Shown here one piece after another: positions 35,502 through 45,052 of a stretch of 64,000 bases of DNA. This DNA is from Arcobacter ellisii (GTDB lineage Bacteria > Campylobacterota > Campylobacteria > Campylobacterales > Arcobacteraceae): positions 1,116,001-1,180,000 of the forward strand of contig NZ_CP032097.1 in assembly GCF_003544915.1 (NCBI RefSeq), read 5' to 3'. The translations under genes were made by a program, and so were the position numbers. The notes beneath the pieces are model-generated. The model saw only the letters and a program-made list of their open reading frames with translations, was not told the DNA's origin and made no database searches. How positions within the stretch are numbered: position 1 is the first letter of the stretch; each line of letters starts with the position of its first letter.

Positions 35502-37659
35502 TGTGTTCTCCTTGAGATAGAGCTTTAATCACAGCTTCTTTATCTCCATACAAATATATAGTATTGTTATTTAATACTATTATTTTATCAACTATTTGCA
35601 GAATTGGCATTTTTTGAGTGACAATAAGTAATGTTTTACCTTTCATAAATTTATTTAAGTTACTTAAAACATTATCTTCTGTTTGCTTATCCATAGAACT
35701 TGTTGGCTCATCAAAAAGATTAATAGGATAATCAAATAAACAAGCCCTTGAAATACCAACTGATTGTATTTGTCCACCGGATAATCCTTCACCTTTTTCA
35801 CCAACTTCCATATCATAGCCTCTTGGATGTGCATTAGCAAAATTATCTACTCCTGCTATTTTTGCAGCTGTAAGCATTTTTTCATCATTAACAAATGAAG
35901 CTCTAAAGGTAATATTATCTCTTAATGTTCCATTAAATAATGATACATGTTGAGAAAGATAACTCATATTTCTTCTTATATCAGCAGGATCTAATTGAGT
36001 AATATCAATATCATCAATTAAAATTGAACCATTTGTTGGTTCGTAAAGTTTTAAAATTAGTTTTAAAATAGTACTTTTACCAGTTCCAATTTTTCCTAAA
36101 ATTGCAACTCTTTCTCCTGGATTAATTACAAATGAAACATTTTTTAAAATTTCTACTTCTGTATTTGGATATTTAAAAGTAACATTTCTAAATTCAATTT
36201 TTCCTTGAAAACTTTTTTTAGAAACAAAATCACTCTCTTTTGGTCTCTCTTCTGGTTTATGCATTAAATCATTCAAAATTCTATAAGAATTTGAAGCATC
36301 TTCATAATTAGTTATTAGCCCTGCTGCTTGTCCCATTGGGGCAACTGCTCTTGATGACAAAATAACAATTGCAATTAATGCTCCCATAGTTAATTGAAAA
36401 TCTTTAATTAAATAAACTCCAGCAATAACTATTGCTATTGTATTAAGTTGTATTAATAATGCCGTAAAAGATGGAATAAATGCTGATAGCATTCTTGATA
36501 AAAGACCTGTTTGAGCAATATTACCATTACTCTCTTCCCAATTCCATCTTATATTGTTATTACCACCTAAACTTTTTAATGTCTCAATATTATTTAAAAC
36601 TTCAATTAATATTGCATTCTTTTTTGAAACAATTTCATTTATTTTTTTAATATTTCTTTGAATTGGAACTTTTAAAACTAATGCCATAATTAAAATTATT
36701 AAAATAACAATAATTGGAATAATAACAATTACACCACCAAGATAATATATAACAATCAAAAAAATTACAGAAAAAGGAAGGTCTATAAAAGCAACTAAAG
36801 TTGCATTTGTTAAAAAACCTCTAATTACATCAAAATTTTTTAAATTATTAGCAAAAGAACCAATTGGTTTAGGAATTTGTTCTAACTTTAAACCTAAAAC
36901 TTTTTCAAAAATTATTGAGGACATAATTATGTCACTCTTTTTTGCAGCAATTTCTAAAAAATAACTTCTAATTAATTTTAAAGAAATATCTAAAAAATAA
37001 ACTAATAATACTCCAAAAGCAAAAAACCATAATGTTTCTATTGCATTATTTGGAATAACTCTATCATAAACACTCATTGTAAATAATGGTGTAGCTAAAA
37101 CAAAAAGATTAATTAATATTGAAGCAAAAATCACATCAATATAAATCCCTCTTGAAATTTTTAATGTACTCCAAAACCAATGTTTAACTACAAAATCAGA
37201 TTGATTTTTTTTATCAGAATCTACATAGTCAAAACTTTTTTTAACTAAGATTGCAAAACCTAAATACTCTTGTTTTATAGCATCTATATCAAACCACTCT
37301 TCAACAATATCCCCTGATAATTCAGAAATAATTTTTACTTTTTTTCTATCTTCTGAAAATGAATCTACTATACAACTATTAGAATTATTCATCAATAAAA
37401 TAATTGGTAACTGTAAATTTGAGATATCATCTAAATCTTTTTTAATAAATTTAGTTTTTAATCCAGCATTTGCTGCTGCTCTTGAGAAAAGTCCTTTTGA
37501 ACTATTTAAGGAGAATAATTCAGGACTTTCTTTACCTTTTTCAATAGGCAAATCATGAACTAATGACTCTTTTGAATATGCCTTGTTATAAAACTTTGAA
37601 TATGTTACTAATGCATCTAGAAGAGAATCTAATGTCTCTTCTTCGTTATATTCTTTCAT
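35491..37659 (-). CDS. Type I secretion ABC transporter (LapB-like)
   Basis: The 722-residue protein has an N-terminal C39-like domain without an evident catalytic cysteine (about 1-135), six membrane helices (about 165-440) and an ATPase domain with Walker A GKIGTGKST, signature LSGGQIQSVGISRA and Walker B INLFDEPTSSMD. This is the LapB/RtxB class that exports large RTX adhesins. It follows tolC by 14 bases and precedes the adaptor fragment. Because the adaptor is split, export is likely abolished in this orientation. Confidence 0.92.
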   Translation of the reverse strand: MKEYNEEETLDSLLDALVTYSKFYNKAYSKESLVHDLPIEKGKESPELFSLNSSKGLFSRAAANAGLKTKFIKKDLDDISNLQLPIILLMNNSNSCIVDSFSEDRKKVKIISELSGDIVEEWFDIDAIKQEYLGFAILVKKSFDYVDSDKKNQSDFVVKHWFWSTLKISRGIYIDVIFASILINLFVLATPLFTMSVYDRVIPNNAIETLWFFAFGVLLVYFLDISLKLIRSYFLEIAAKKSDIIMSSIIFEKVLGLKLEQIPKPIGSFANNLKNFDVIRGFLTNATLVAFIDLPFSVIFLIVIYYLGGVIVIIPIIVILIILIMALVLKVPIQRNIKKINEIVSKKNAILIEVLNNIETLKSLGGNNNIRWNWEESNGNIAQTGLLSRMLSAFIPSFTALLIQLNTIAIVIAGVYLIKDFQLTMGALIAIVILSSRAVAPMGQAAGLITNYEDASNSYRILNDLMHKPEERPKESDFVSKKSFQGKIEFRNVTFKYPNTEVEILKNVSFVINPGERVAILGKIGTGKSTILKLILKLYEPTNGSILIDDIDITQLDPADIRRNMSYLSQHVSLFNGTLRDNITFRASFVNDEKMLTAAKIAGVDNFANAHPRGYDMEVGEKGEGLSGGQIQSVGISRACLFDYPINLFDEPTSSMDKQTEDNVLSNLNKFMKGKTLLIVTQKMPILQIVDKIIVLNNNTIYLYGDKEAVIKALSQGEHIEK

Positions 37660-37673
37660 TTAACTCCTAGTTA

Positions 37674-39518
37674 TTATAAAAGATATTGTTCTTTTACACT
37701 TTTTACATTTTCAATATAAGGTTTGTTTATTTTTACTATATTTGGTAATTTAGCTAACTCTGCATAAGCTTGTTTTTCTGTATCAAATGCACCATAAACT
37801 ACTTTGTATAACTCTTTTTTAGAATCTTTTGTAAGATATTTTATAGTATATAGATTTTCACTATTTAATTTGCTATCAGATATAAATTTATTAAAACTAT
37901 CTTTTGAAGCAAATGTAGCTACATTAATCGTAAATCCATTTTCAACTTTACTAAAAGAATTAGTTTTGTCTACATTTGATGGAGCTATAACTTCATTACT
38001 TGATACTTCATTTTGTAATAACTCTTTTTCTGATGAAATTTCATTTGTTTTCACAGGTTCAATAACTTTTTTTTCTTCAACTGCACAACCAAACATATCA
38101 ACTTTCATACCTAAAGAAGTGTTATCACATAAGTCCATACTATCATCAACTTTATCTTTGTCTAAATCACTTCTATCTTGTAATTCATAATCAGTTGTGT
38201 TTTGATAATCTGCAAGCACAGGTTTGTAGTATTTAACAGCATCACCTTTATATAAAGAGTTTACTAATTCTCCCATTGCATCTAAAACTCTATATTTTGC
38301 AAATACTAAATCATAATTTGCTGTGATTAATTTATTTCTAGCAGAAATATAATCATCTTGAGCTGTTAATAAATCAATCAATGTTCTAGTTCCAGCTTCA
38401 AACTCTTCTTTATATAAATCTAAAGTTGCTTTACTTTGATTTTGATAAGACTCTAAAAATACAATTTGTTTTTGAAGCATTGTATAAGCAGACCATGATA
38501 AATCTAAACCTTCAATAATTTGTCTTTTTATATCTCTTTGAGTTTCATACTCTTGTTTTATATTCATTTTACTTTTTCTAACAGCATTGATATCAGCTTG
38601 TCCATTATATAAATTTTGTCTATAAACAATTAATGCTGAATAATTTCTTTCATGCCCTTCATCTCCACCTGTGTTTCTATCATAGTTATATGCTAACTCA
38701 AAATCAACAGTTGGTGAAAATTTACTTCTACTTTGAACTAATTGAGCTTTTGCTGTTTCGATATTGTAATTTGTAACTAACATCGAAGGATTAAATTTTA
38801 TTGCATGATTTAATGCTTCTTCTTTTGTTTTTGGTAAATCAAAATTTGAAGAAGGAATTGTTAACTCTTCTTTTGGAATTCTTTTACCAGTTAATTTTGC
38901 TAAATTAAACTGTGCATCCATTAAATTATTTTCTTGTGTTAAAAGATTAAATTCTGCTAATTGTAAACTTGAATCAACTTTTTTTACATCTGAAATTAAT
39001 CCTGAACCACCATCAGCTAAATTTTGAGTTTTTTCTAAAATATCTCTTGTAAGAAGTACATTCTCTTTTTCTAGTTCATGTAAATCATTGAATTTTAATA
39101 CATTTATATATTGTCTAATTAAATTAAATGCAACATCATTTGTTTGTTCAACATAATTATAAGCTGCAGCCATAACTCTTGCTTCTTCAAATTTAACTCT
39201 ATAAGTTGTATTTAAACCATTAAATAAATTTTGAGTTAAAACTAAAGAGTTTCTATATGTGTGATAACCAACATCATTTACTCCACCTACTTGTTCTAAA
39301 GTCTTTTCATAACCAAACTTTCCAACATAATCAAGTGTAGGTTGATACTCTGATTTAGCAATTTTTAAATCATAAACTGTTTTTTCGTAATTGTTAAGTC
39401 TTTCTTGAATTAATGGGTTATTAACCAACACATCATCTAATACCTGATTTAATTCGACAGCAGATAAAGACGAAGCTAAAATAATTGATGAGAAAACTGA
39501 TATACATACCTTTTTCAT
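37674..39518 (-). CDS. TolC-family outer-membrane channel with TSP3 and SPOR-like C-terminus
   Basis: After a signal peptide (SVFSSIILASSLSAVEL) come two OEP repeats (about 25-225 and 230-420), including the DLLTAQDDYISARNKLI segment of TolC. The 614-residue length exceeds the usual 450. The extra part holds a calcium-binding TSP3/OmpA-linker-like motif (LDKDKVDDSMDLCDNTS, about 470) and an apparent SPOR domain at the end (INVATFASKDSFNKFI ... YKVVYGAFDTEKQAYAEL). The latter could tether the channel to peptidoglycan. AAAGGAGAACG precedes the ATG, but only 23 bases separate it from the adaptor fragment on the other strand, leaving no room for its own promoter. Confidence 0.88.
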   Translation of the reverse strand: MKKVCISVFSSIILASSLSAVELNQVLDDVLVNNPLIQERLNNYEKTVYDLKIAKSEYQPTLDYVGKFGYEKTLEQVGGVNDVGYHTYRNSLVLTQNLFNGLNTTYRVKFEEARVMAAAYNYVEQTNDVAFNLIRQYINVLKFNDLHELEKENVLLTRDILEKTQNLADGGSGLISDVKKVDSSLQLAEFNLLTQENNLMDAQFNLAKLTGKRIPKEELTIPSSNFDLPKTKEEALNHAIKFNPSMLVTNYNIETAKAQLVQSRSKFSPTVDFELAYNYDRNTGGDEGHERNYSALIVYRQNLYNGQADINAVRKSKMNIKQEYETQRDIKRQIIEGLDLSWSAYTMLQKQIVFLESYQNQSKATLDLYKEEFEAGTRTLIDLLTAQDDYISARNKLITANYDLVFAKYRVLDAMGELVNSLYKGDAVKYYKPVLADYQNTTDYELQDRSDLDKDKVDDSMDLCDNTSLGMKVDMFGCAVEEKKVIEPVKTNEISSEKELLQNEVSSNEVIAPSNVDKTNSFSKVENGFTINVATFASKDSFNKFISDSKLNSENLYTIKYLTKDSKKELYKVVYGAFDTEKQAYAELAKLPNIVKINKPYIENVKSVKEQYLL

Positions 39519-39541
39519 GACGTTCTCCTTTGTGTCTATAA

Positions 39542-40504
39542 AGATTGAAAGCTGAAATTGATGGAACAGAATTTATCATAGATGAAAATGCACCTGAAGA
39601 GTTTAAGCATTATGAACGATTAGAAATTAATTTATTTGAATTAAATAGAAATAGATTAAATTCAGAGATAAGTGGTTTAGAAGAACAACTTAAACAAAAA
39701 ATAAATGATTTGAACTCTACAAAAAGTAGTATAAATTATTTAAGTAGTGAATACTCTTTAGTTATTCAAGAGTTAAGAATTGCTGAGCCATTAGTTGCTA
39801 AAAAATTAAAATCTCAAGCAGAATTATTAAAAATAAAAAGAGATGCTAATAATATTTCAATGCAATTAGCAGAAGCAAGAATTTCAATTCCTAAAATTGA
39901 ATCATTAATTGAAGAGACAAAAAATAAAATTTCTGAATCAAAAGAAAATTTCAAAAAAACAGCTCAAGAACAGTTAAATGAATCAAGTGCAGAGTTAGAA
40001 CGAATAAATGCAAATATGAATAATTTGAAAGATAAGGTTTTTAGAACAAATGTTTATTCTCCAAATGATGGGATTATTCAAAAAGTATTTTTTAATACAA
40101 TAGGTGGAGTAATAAAACCAGGAGATAATTTAGTTGAACTTGTACCAACTGGTGAAAATTTATTAATTCAAACTAAAATAAAGCCATCTGATATCGCATT
40201 TATTCATTATGACCAAAAAGCTCAAGTTAAATTTACTGCTTATGATTATGCAATTTATGGAGGATTAGAAGGAAGAGTTATAAAAATTAGTCCTGATACA
40301 GAAATGGATGAAACAAAAAAAGAGAGTTTTTATAACATCAATATTCAAACTCAAAATAGTCATCTTGAAAAAGGTAATCAAAAACTACCAATTATTCCTG
40401 GAATGGTAGTAAATGTAGATATTCTAACAGGAAAGAAAACAGTATTTGATTATATTATGAAACCAATTCTCAGAGCTAAACAATACACTTTTACAGAGAG
40501 GTGA
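39542..40504 (+). pseudogene. C-terminal fragment of T1SS adaptor (HlyD/LapC)
   Basis: This frame starts without a proper N-terminus: TAA at 39539-39541 precedes R-LKAEIDGTEF, which in intact adaptors lies in the middle of the helical hairpin. The rest is typical: coiled coil to about residue 165, the second lipoyl half VYSPNDGIIQKVFFNTIGG, the barrel region KFTAYDYAIYGGLEGRVIKISPD (in part) and the LTGKKTVFDYIMKPILRA ending. A TTG at 39545 is the only possible start nearby and has no ribosome site. It represents the missing part of the fragment at 35283-35501. Confidence 0.85.
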
Positions 40505-40508
40505 GAAA

Positions 40509-41102
40509 ATGATTTATATTTATGGAAATGACTTAAATTTGATAGATAGATATAATAATTCACTAAGGAATTTTAATTATAAAATAATTGATAATACTCA
40601 ATTCTCTTTAGTAAAAAGTGAAGATATAATGATTATTTCAAATATTAATTTTGAAAAAGAGTCAAATTTAGAAATAATTGAAAATCTAAATCAAGAAGGT
40701 GTGAGAATTATAATTTTAGATCCTGTTCCTACTTTTGAAAAAGGTAGGAGTTTCATTTCTATGGGTATAAAAGCATATGCAAATATGATGATAAATGACA
40801 TACATTTAAAGGATGTAATAGATAGTGTAAAAGATGGGAATATTTGGTTATATCCTGAATTTATCAATACATTAGTATCAAATATGTCTTTGCCAAAAAA
40901 GATAAAAAATGCGGATCAAATATTAAATATTTTAACAGATAGAGAAAAAGAGGTTGCTTTACTTGTTTTAGAAAAGCTTCCTTATTCAGTAATATCAGAA
41001 AAATTAAATATTTCTATTCGTACAGTAAAGGCACATACTAAAAATATTTATGAAAAATTTAATGTCTCTAATAGATTGGCATTTATATTGAGATTTTCAT
41101 AA
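40509..41102 (+). CDS. LuxR-type response regulator-like protein
   Basis: The 197-residue protein has an N-terminal receiver-like fold (about 1-115) that lacks a clear phospho-aspartate at the expected strand end (IMIISNINFE), and a C-terminal LuxR HTH (about 135-195) with LTDREKEVALLVLEKLPYSVISEKLNISIRTVKAHTKNIYEKF (in part). It starts 4 bases after the adaptor fragment, so it was likely part of the same secretion operon and may control adhesin or secretion genes. Confidence 0.82.
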   Translation: MIYIYGNDLNLIDRYNNSLRNFNYKIIDNTQFSLVKSEDIMIISNINFEKESNLEIIENLNQEGVRIIILDPVPTFEKGRSFISMGIKAYANMMINDIHLKDVIDSVKDGNIWLYPEFINTLVSNMSLPKKIKNADQILNILTDREKEVALLVLEKLPYSVISEKLNISIRTVKAHTKNIYEKFNVSNRLAFILRFS

Positions 41103-41128
41103 GAAATAGCTATTTCTAGCTATTTCTT
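41101..41128. terminator. Two-way hairpin terminator
   Basis: AAGAAATAGCT at 41101-41111 pairs perfectly with AGCTATTTCTT at 41118-41128, loop ATTTCT. It lies between the convergent luxR-type gene and hspR. Confidence 0.75.
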
Positions 41129-41500
41129 AACAATAACCATATCAAAAGTAGTTTTTTGAACTACTAAAGCTTTGGTATCAGGTACAACAGAAAGCGAATT
41201 TATACTTTTTATTTTACTTTTATAAACGTAAATATCTTTTTCTAACTCTTCAATTTTTCTATTTAATTGTAAAATAATATCAACTCCAGCTAGATTTACC
41301 CCAAGTTCTCTTGTAAGAGTTAGAACATATTTTATATGGTCAATATCTTTTTGTGAATAAAGTCTTATTTTTCCATTTGTTCTTGAAGGTTTAATTAAAC
41401 CCTCTCTTTCATATTGTCTTAAAGTTTGTGGATGAATATTCAAAATTTCAGCAACAGCAGAAATCAGATAAACAGGTTCAATATAGCTATTTGTCTCCAT
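41120..41500 (-). CDS. hspR: MerR-family heat-shock repressor HspR
   Basis: The 126-residue product opens with the MerR HTH (VYLISAVAEILNIHPQTLRQYEREGLIKPSRTNGKIRLYSQ, shown in part as NIHPQTLRQYEREGLI) and a wing, followed by a dimerising helix (LQLNRKIEELEKDIYV). In Campylobacterota HspR represses the cbpA-hspR and groE/dnaK heat-shock genes. It is 14 bases downstream of cbpA. A HAIR-like operator lies at the cbpA promoter, consistent with self-regulation. Confidence 0.9.
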   Translation of the reverse strand: METNSYIEPVYLISAVAEILNIHPQTLRQYEREGLIKPSRTNGKIRLYSQKDIDHIKYVLTLTRELGVNLAGVDIILQLNRKIEELEKDIYVYKSKIKSINSLSVVPDTKALVVQKTTFDMVIVKK

Positions 41501-41514
41501 GAAAAATCCTTTTT

Positions 41515-42384
41515 CTATTTTTCAGGAAGCTTTGCTTCCAACATTGTTACTAATTCTGAATCCAACTCTTCAATTTTTGGTAAAACAATGTTTGCTTTTA
41601 GATATAAATCACCTTTAGTTCCAATTTTTCTATTCAAAACCCCTAACTCTTTTACTCTAAATTTTTGGTTTTGTTTTGTATTTTGTGGAACTTTTAATGT
41701 TATATTTTTATGTATAGTTTTTATTTCAATCTTTCCACCAAATAATGCAGTTTTTAAAGGTAAATCAAAATATTTAGTTAAAGTATCACCTTCTCTTGTA
41801 TATTCAGGACTTTGTGCAACATTAACTTTTAGAATTAAATCGCCTTTTTGACCTTGATATGATTTTCCTCTTCCTTTTGCTCTAATTTTTTGACCATCTT
41901 CAATTCCTTCTGGAATCTTTACATCAAAAGAGTCATTATTTAAACTAATATGTTGTTTTCCTCCAAGAATAGCAACATCAAAAGGAATAGTTATTTGTGC
42001 ATTAGTATCTAAGTCAGGTTCACTAAACCCTCCAAAACCACCAAATCCACCTCTTGAGAATCCAGAACCACCAAATCCTCCTGATTGACCAAACATTTGT
42101 CTTAAAATTTCATCTAAATCTACGTTTGAGCCTTGTGATCTTGCAAAGTCTTGGAAGTTTTGTCCTCCGAACATAGAATCACCATATTGGTCATATTGTT
42201 GTTTTTTTTCTGCATTACTTAAAACTTCGTAAGCAGCATTAATCTCTTTAAATTTTTCTTCAGCACCAGGATCTTTATTTACATCTGGGTGATATTTTCT
42301 TGCTAGTTTTCTATATGCTTTTTTTATCTCTTCAGCACTAGCATTTTCACTTACTTCTAATGTTTCGTATAAACTTTTTGCCAT
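41515..42384 (-). CDS. cbpA: DnaJ-family co-chaperone CbpA
   Basis: The 289-residue protein has an N-terminal J domain with the essential HPD ([16 protein letters not shown], about residues 30-45), a Gly/Phe-rich linker ([18 protein letters not shown]) and two C-terminal substrate-binding barrels from about residue 125. The four-cysteine zinc domain of true DnaJ is missing, so it is of the CbpA type. It stimulates DnaK. It is the first gene of the cbpA-hspR unit under the operator-promoter at 42431-42465. Confidence 0.92.
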   Translation of the reverse strand: MAKSLYETLEVSENASAEEIKKAYRKLARKYHPDVNKDPGAEEKFKEINAAYEVLSNAEKKQQYDQYGDSMFGGQNFQDFARSQGSNVDLDEILRQMFGQSGGFGGSGFSRGGFGGFGGFSEPDLDTNAQITIPFDVAILGGKQHISLNNDSFDVKIPEGIEDGQKIRAKGRGKSYQGQKGDLILKVNVAQSPEYTREGDTLTKYFDLPLKTALFGGKIEIKTIHKNITLKVPQNTKQNQKFRVKELGVLNRKIGTKGDLYLKANIVLPKIEELDSELVTMLEAKLPEK

Positions 42385-42430
42385 TTTATATCCTATTCAT
42401 ATTTATTATAAATTAAATTTCTAAAATATA

Positions 42431-42465
42431 ATTATATCAAAAAGGTTGAGTCAATGTCAATCAAG
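42431..42465 (-). promoter_or_regulatory. cbpA-hspR promoter overlapped by a HAIR-like HspR operator
   Basis: Read on the minus strand, TTGACA (42455-42460) and TATAAT (42431-42436) are exact consensus boxes 18 bases apart. Over the -35 box lies CTTGATT-N7-ACTCAAC (42445-42465), matching the HAIR consensus CTTGAGT-N7-ACTCAAG at 12 of 14 positions. The operator reaches into the last codons of the upstream kinase gene. Confidence 0.8.
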
Positions 42466-43954
42466 TATTGCTTGGAAGCGTGATTTTAAATTCTGCACCA
42501 ATATACTCTTTATCTTCATATGTAAATTCTTTATTAGATACAGTAATTTTCCCTTTCATACTCATTTTTATAATTTTATGAGTCATATAAAGTCCTAAAC
42601 CAGTGCCTTGGAATTTATGTTTTGTAGTAAAATATGGCTCGAATATTTTTTCAATAATATCTTTTTCTATACCACCGGCATTGTCTAAAATAGTAATTTC
42701 AACAATATCTTTAAGTTGTTTTGTCGAGATTTTTATCAATCTTAATTCATTTTGTTTTAACTTAGAACTAATTGCATCACTTGCATTGTTTAAAATATTG
42801 ATTAATGCTTGACTAAACTCATTTGAAAAATTGAATAAATAGATTTCATCATCTAAATCTAAATCTATTCTAATTTTATTTTCATTTAAAATAGTTTCAA
42901 TTAAAGCAATATTATTTTGTATATTTTGGGTTAAATTAAATAAAGATTTTTCTTTATCTTCTTTTAAAAAGTCTTTAAATACATCAATTGTATTTGATAG
43001 ATGTTCCGTTGTATCAGAAATTAGTTTTAAAGAGTCTAATAAAATTTTATCTGTTAATAAACCAATCTCTTTTTTTAGTTTAGTGCTTGATGCTGTAATT
43101 GAAATAATATTTAAAGGTTGTCTCCATTGATGTGCAATGTTTCCAATCATTTCTCCCATTGCAGCAAGTTTTGATTGTTCAGCCAAAAGGTTCTCTTTTC
43201 TTTTAATTTCACTAATATCAACTATTGTTACAATTTTAAATATTTGAGAATTAATAACAGTATCTTTTATATTAATTAAAGCTTTAAATGAACTATCATC
43301 ACTTCTTAAAATAGTTGTTTCAAGTGGTCTATCATGTATTTTTTCTAGGATTCTTTTATTGTGAATTAATTCATAAAAACTTTTATTAATTAAATCATAT
43401 TTTGACGAATAGTTAAGTAATTCAATAGCAACTTTATTACAATCAACAACTCTATCATCTTTAAATAAAATTATTGCTTCCATAGTTGTATCAAATAGAA
43501 GATTTAATTCTTCATTTTTTTCTTCAACTTTTTCTTTTATCTCTTTTAATTTAAAGTTTATTTCACAAAGCATTGTAACATCATAAATATAGATAATTAC
43601 AAGTTCATTTTCTATATCTAAAGGAGTTATTGTAATACTTTGTTGCATATTATCAAAAACTTTATCAGTAACTTTTCCTAATTCTATATTTACTAAATAT
43701 TTACTAATTTGAGGAGTATAAAATGTAGATGAATTTAATTTTAATGCCGTAGAAATTTTTCTTGTTAATTTTTTTTCATCAATATTTGGATAAAAATCAA
43801 TCAAATTCTTATTAATTATTTCATTTGCACTAATACCTGTTCTAATCTCAAGCCATTTATTCCAAAATTGAACTTCTAAATTTTTATTTATAAGGATAAT
43901 TCCATTATCTACAGTATTGCAGATAATATCAAATTTACTATTATCTAATTTCAA
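42461..43954 (-). CDS. PAS-domain sensor histidine kinase
   Basis: The 497-residue protein has two PAS-like regions (about 5-125 and 150-255) without membrane helices, so it is probably a cytoplasmic sensor. The H box is AAMGEMIGNIAHQWRQPLN (His about 275), followed by the N box (ALINILNNASDAI), G1 (ILDNAGGIEKDII) and G2 (KFQGTGLGLYMTHKI). It overlaps the CheC-like gene by 4 bases and belongs to a three-gene unit REC-CheC-kinase. Confidence 0.9.
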   Translation of the reverse strand: MKLDNSKFDIICNTVDNGIILINKNLEVQFWNKWLEIRTGISANEIINKNLIDFYPNIDEKKLTRKISTALKLNSSTFYTPQISKYLVNIELGKVTDKVFDNMQQSITITPLDIENELVIIYIYDVTMLCEINFKLKEIKEKVEEKNEELNLLFDTTMEAIILFKDDRVVDCNKVAIELLNYSSKYDLINKSFYELIHNKRILEKIHDRPLETTILRSDDSSFKALINIKDTVINSQIFKIVTIVDISEIKRKENLLAEQSKLAAMGEMIGNIAHQWRQPLNIISITASSTKLKKEIGLLTDKILLDSLKLISDTTEHLSNTIDVFKDFLKEDKEKSLFNLTQNIQNNIALIETILNENKIRIDLDLDDEIYLFNFSNEFSQALINILNNASDAISSKLKQNELRLIKISTKQLKDIVEITILDNAGGIEKDIIEKIFEPYFTTKHKFQGTGLGLYMTHKIIKMSMKGKITVSNKEFTYEDKEYIGAEFKITLPSNT

Positions 43955-44571
43955 AGTTCATCCAATATTTTATTTAGTTTCTCTTTTATATATAAAATTG
44001 AGTTATCTGTTGTAAAAATAAATAGCTCAGCTTGAATATTCAAATCTTCAAAATTTAATTGAGTAGAAATAATAATTACTTTTTCATATTTACTAATAAA
44101 TAGATTATTTAATTGATTTATTGATGTCAAAGTTTTTATAGATGGTGCAGAAAAAGATACATTTGTATCTATATCTTCAGCTAATTTACTAATTGTTGAA
44201 GATGATAAAATATTTGTTATTTCTAAAACAATGTCAGCAACTTCTTCGTCATTGATTTCATCTTCATCTAAACCAAATTTATAAGCAATATTTTTTGCAG
44301 ATTTTTTGTCAATAACAAACATATTTTCGCCACTGATTGTTCCATTTATTTGTTGAAGTGCAACTAAATGCTCTTCATCAAGATTTAACTCTTTTGATAA
44401 ATATGATTTTAGTTCACTTGCATTTATTATTTGGATTTTTGGGATTGATAATTTTGCAAAGGCATCTAAAATTTCTGTAATTGCAGCTGTTGCACTACCA
44501 TATGCAACATTCATAAGTTCTTGTAGACAATCTTTTTCATCTTCTGTTAAATTTATTTTAGATTCCATCAT
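43951..44571 (-). CDS. CheC/CheX-like phosphatase protein
   Basis: CheC-type proteins dephosphorylate CheY-like regulators. This 207-residue product has two CheC motifs: CLQELMNVAYGSATAAI near the N-terminus and VLEITNILSSSTISKL near residue 120, each with the E-x2-N pair. It lies between a receiver protein and a kinase, which suggests it acts on that receiver. Possible starts are at 44583, 44571 and 44568; I prefer 44571 because GGA lies six bases upstream and the overlap with the preceding gene is shorter. Confidence 0.8.
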   Translation of the reverse strand: MMESKINLTEDEKDCLQELMNVAYGSATAAITEILDAFAKLSIPKIQIINASELKSYLSKELNLDEEHLVALQQINGTISGENMFVIDKKSAKNIAYKFGLDEDEINDEEVADIVLEITNILSSSTISKLAEDIDTNVSFSAPSIKTLTSINQLNNLFISKYEKVIIISTQLNFEDLNIQAELFIFTTDNSILYIKEKLNKILDEL

Positions 44572-44938
44572 GTTCCAATTCATCTAATTTTTTGAAAATT
44601 TGTTGCATTTTTACTATATCAATAGGTTTTTTTATAAAATTAAATGCACCAAGGGCTAAAACTCTGTCCATTGAAAGTTTTTGAATATCTGCTGAAACAA
44701 TAACCACTTTGGCATTTTTATCATATTCTTTAATTTTTTCAAGAGCTGTAAAACCATCCATAACAGGCATAGTCAAATCAAGAAAAACAATTTTGGGAGA
44801 TAATTCTTTATATAAATCAAGTGCTTCTTGACCATTTTGAGCTTCAAAGATTTCTAACTCTTTATTTGTAGAATCTTTTAAAGTTTTAATAACCATTTTT
44901 CTTGCCATTTTTGAATCATCAGTAACCAATATTTTCAT
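44558..44938 (-). CDS. Single-domain response regulator (CheY-like)
   Basis: The 126-residue protein consists only of a receiver domain: acidic pocket LVTDDSKMARKM, phospho-aspartate in IVFLDLTMPVMDG (about residue 55), the conserved Ser/Thr site VIVSADIQ and Lys in FIKKPID. It leads the unit with a CheC-like protein and a PAS kinase, probably forming a small signalling circuit separate from the main chemotaxis genes. Confidence 0.9.
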   Translation of the reverse strand: MKILVTDDSKMARKMVIKTLKDSTNKELEIFEAQNGQEALDLYKELSPKIVFLDLTMPVMDGFTALEKIKEYDKNAKVVIVSADIQKLSMDRVLALGAFNFIKKPIDIVKMQQIFKKLDELEHDGI

Positions 44939-45052
44939 TAATTATTTCCTATTATCTTATTGTTGGTTATTTTATCTAAAATACAATAAGAATTACTTTT
45001 ATTTAATAGGGAATATACTAAGATTAGTTTTTACAAAAAGGAAATTATTAAA

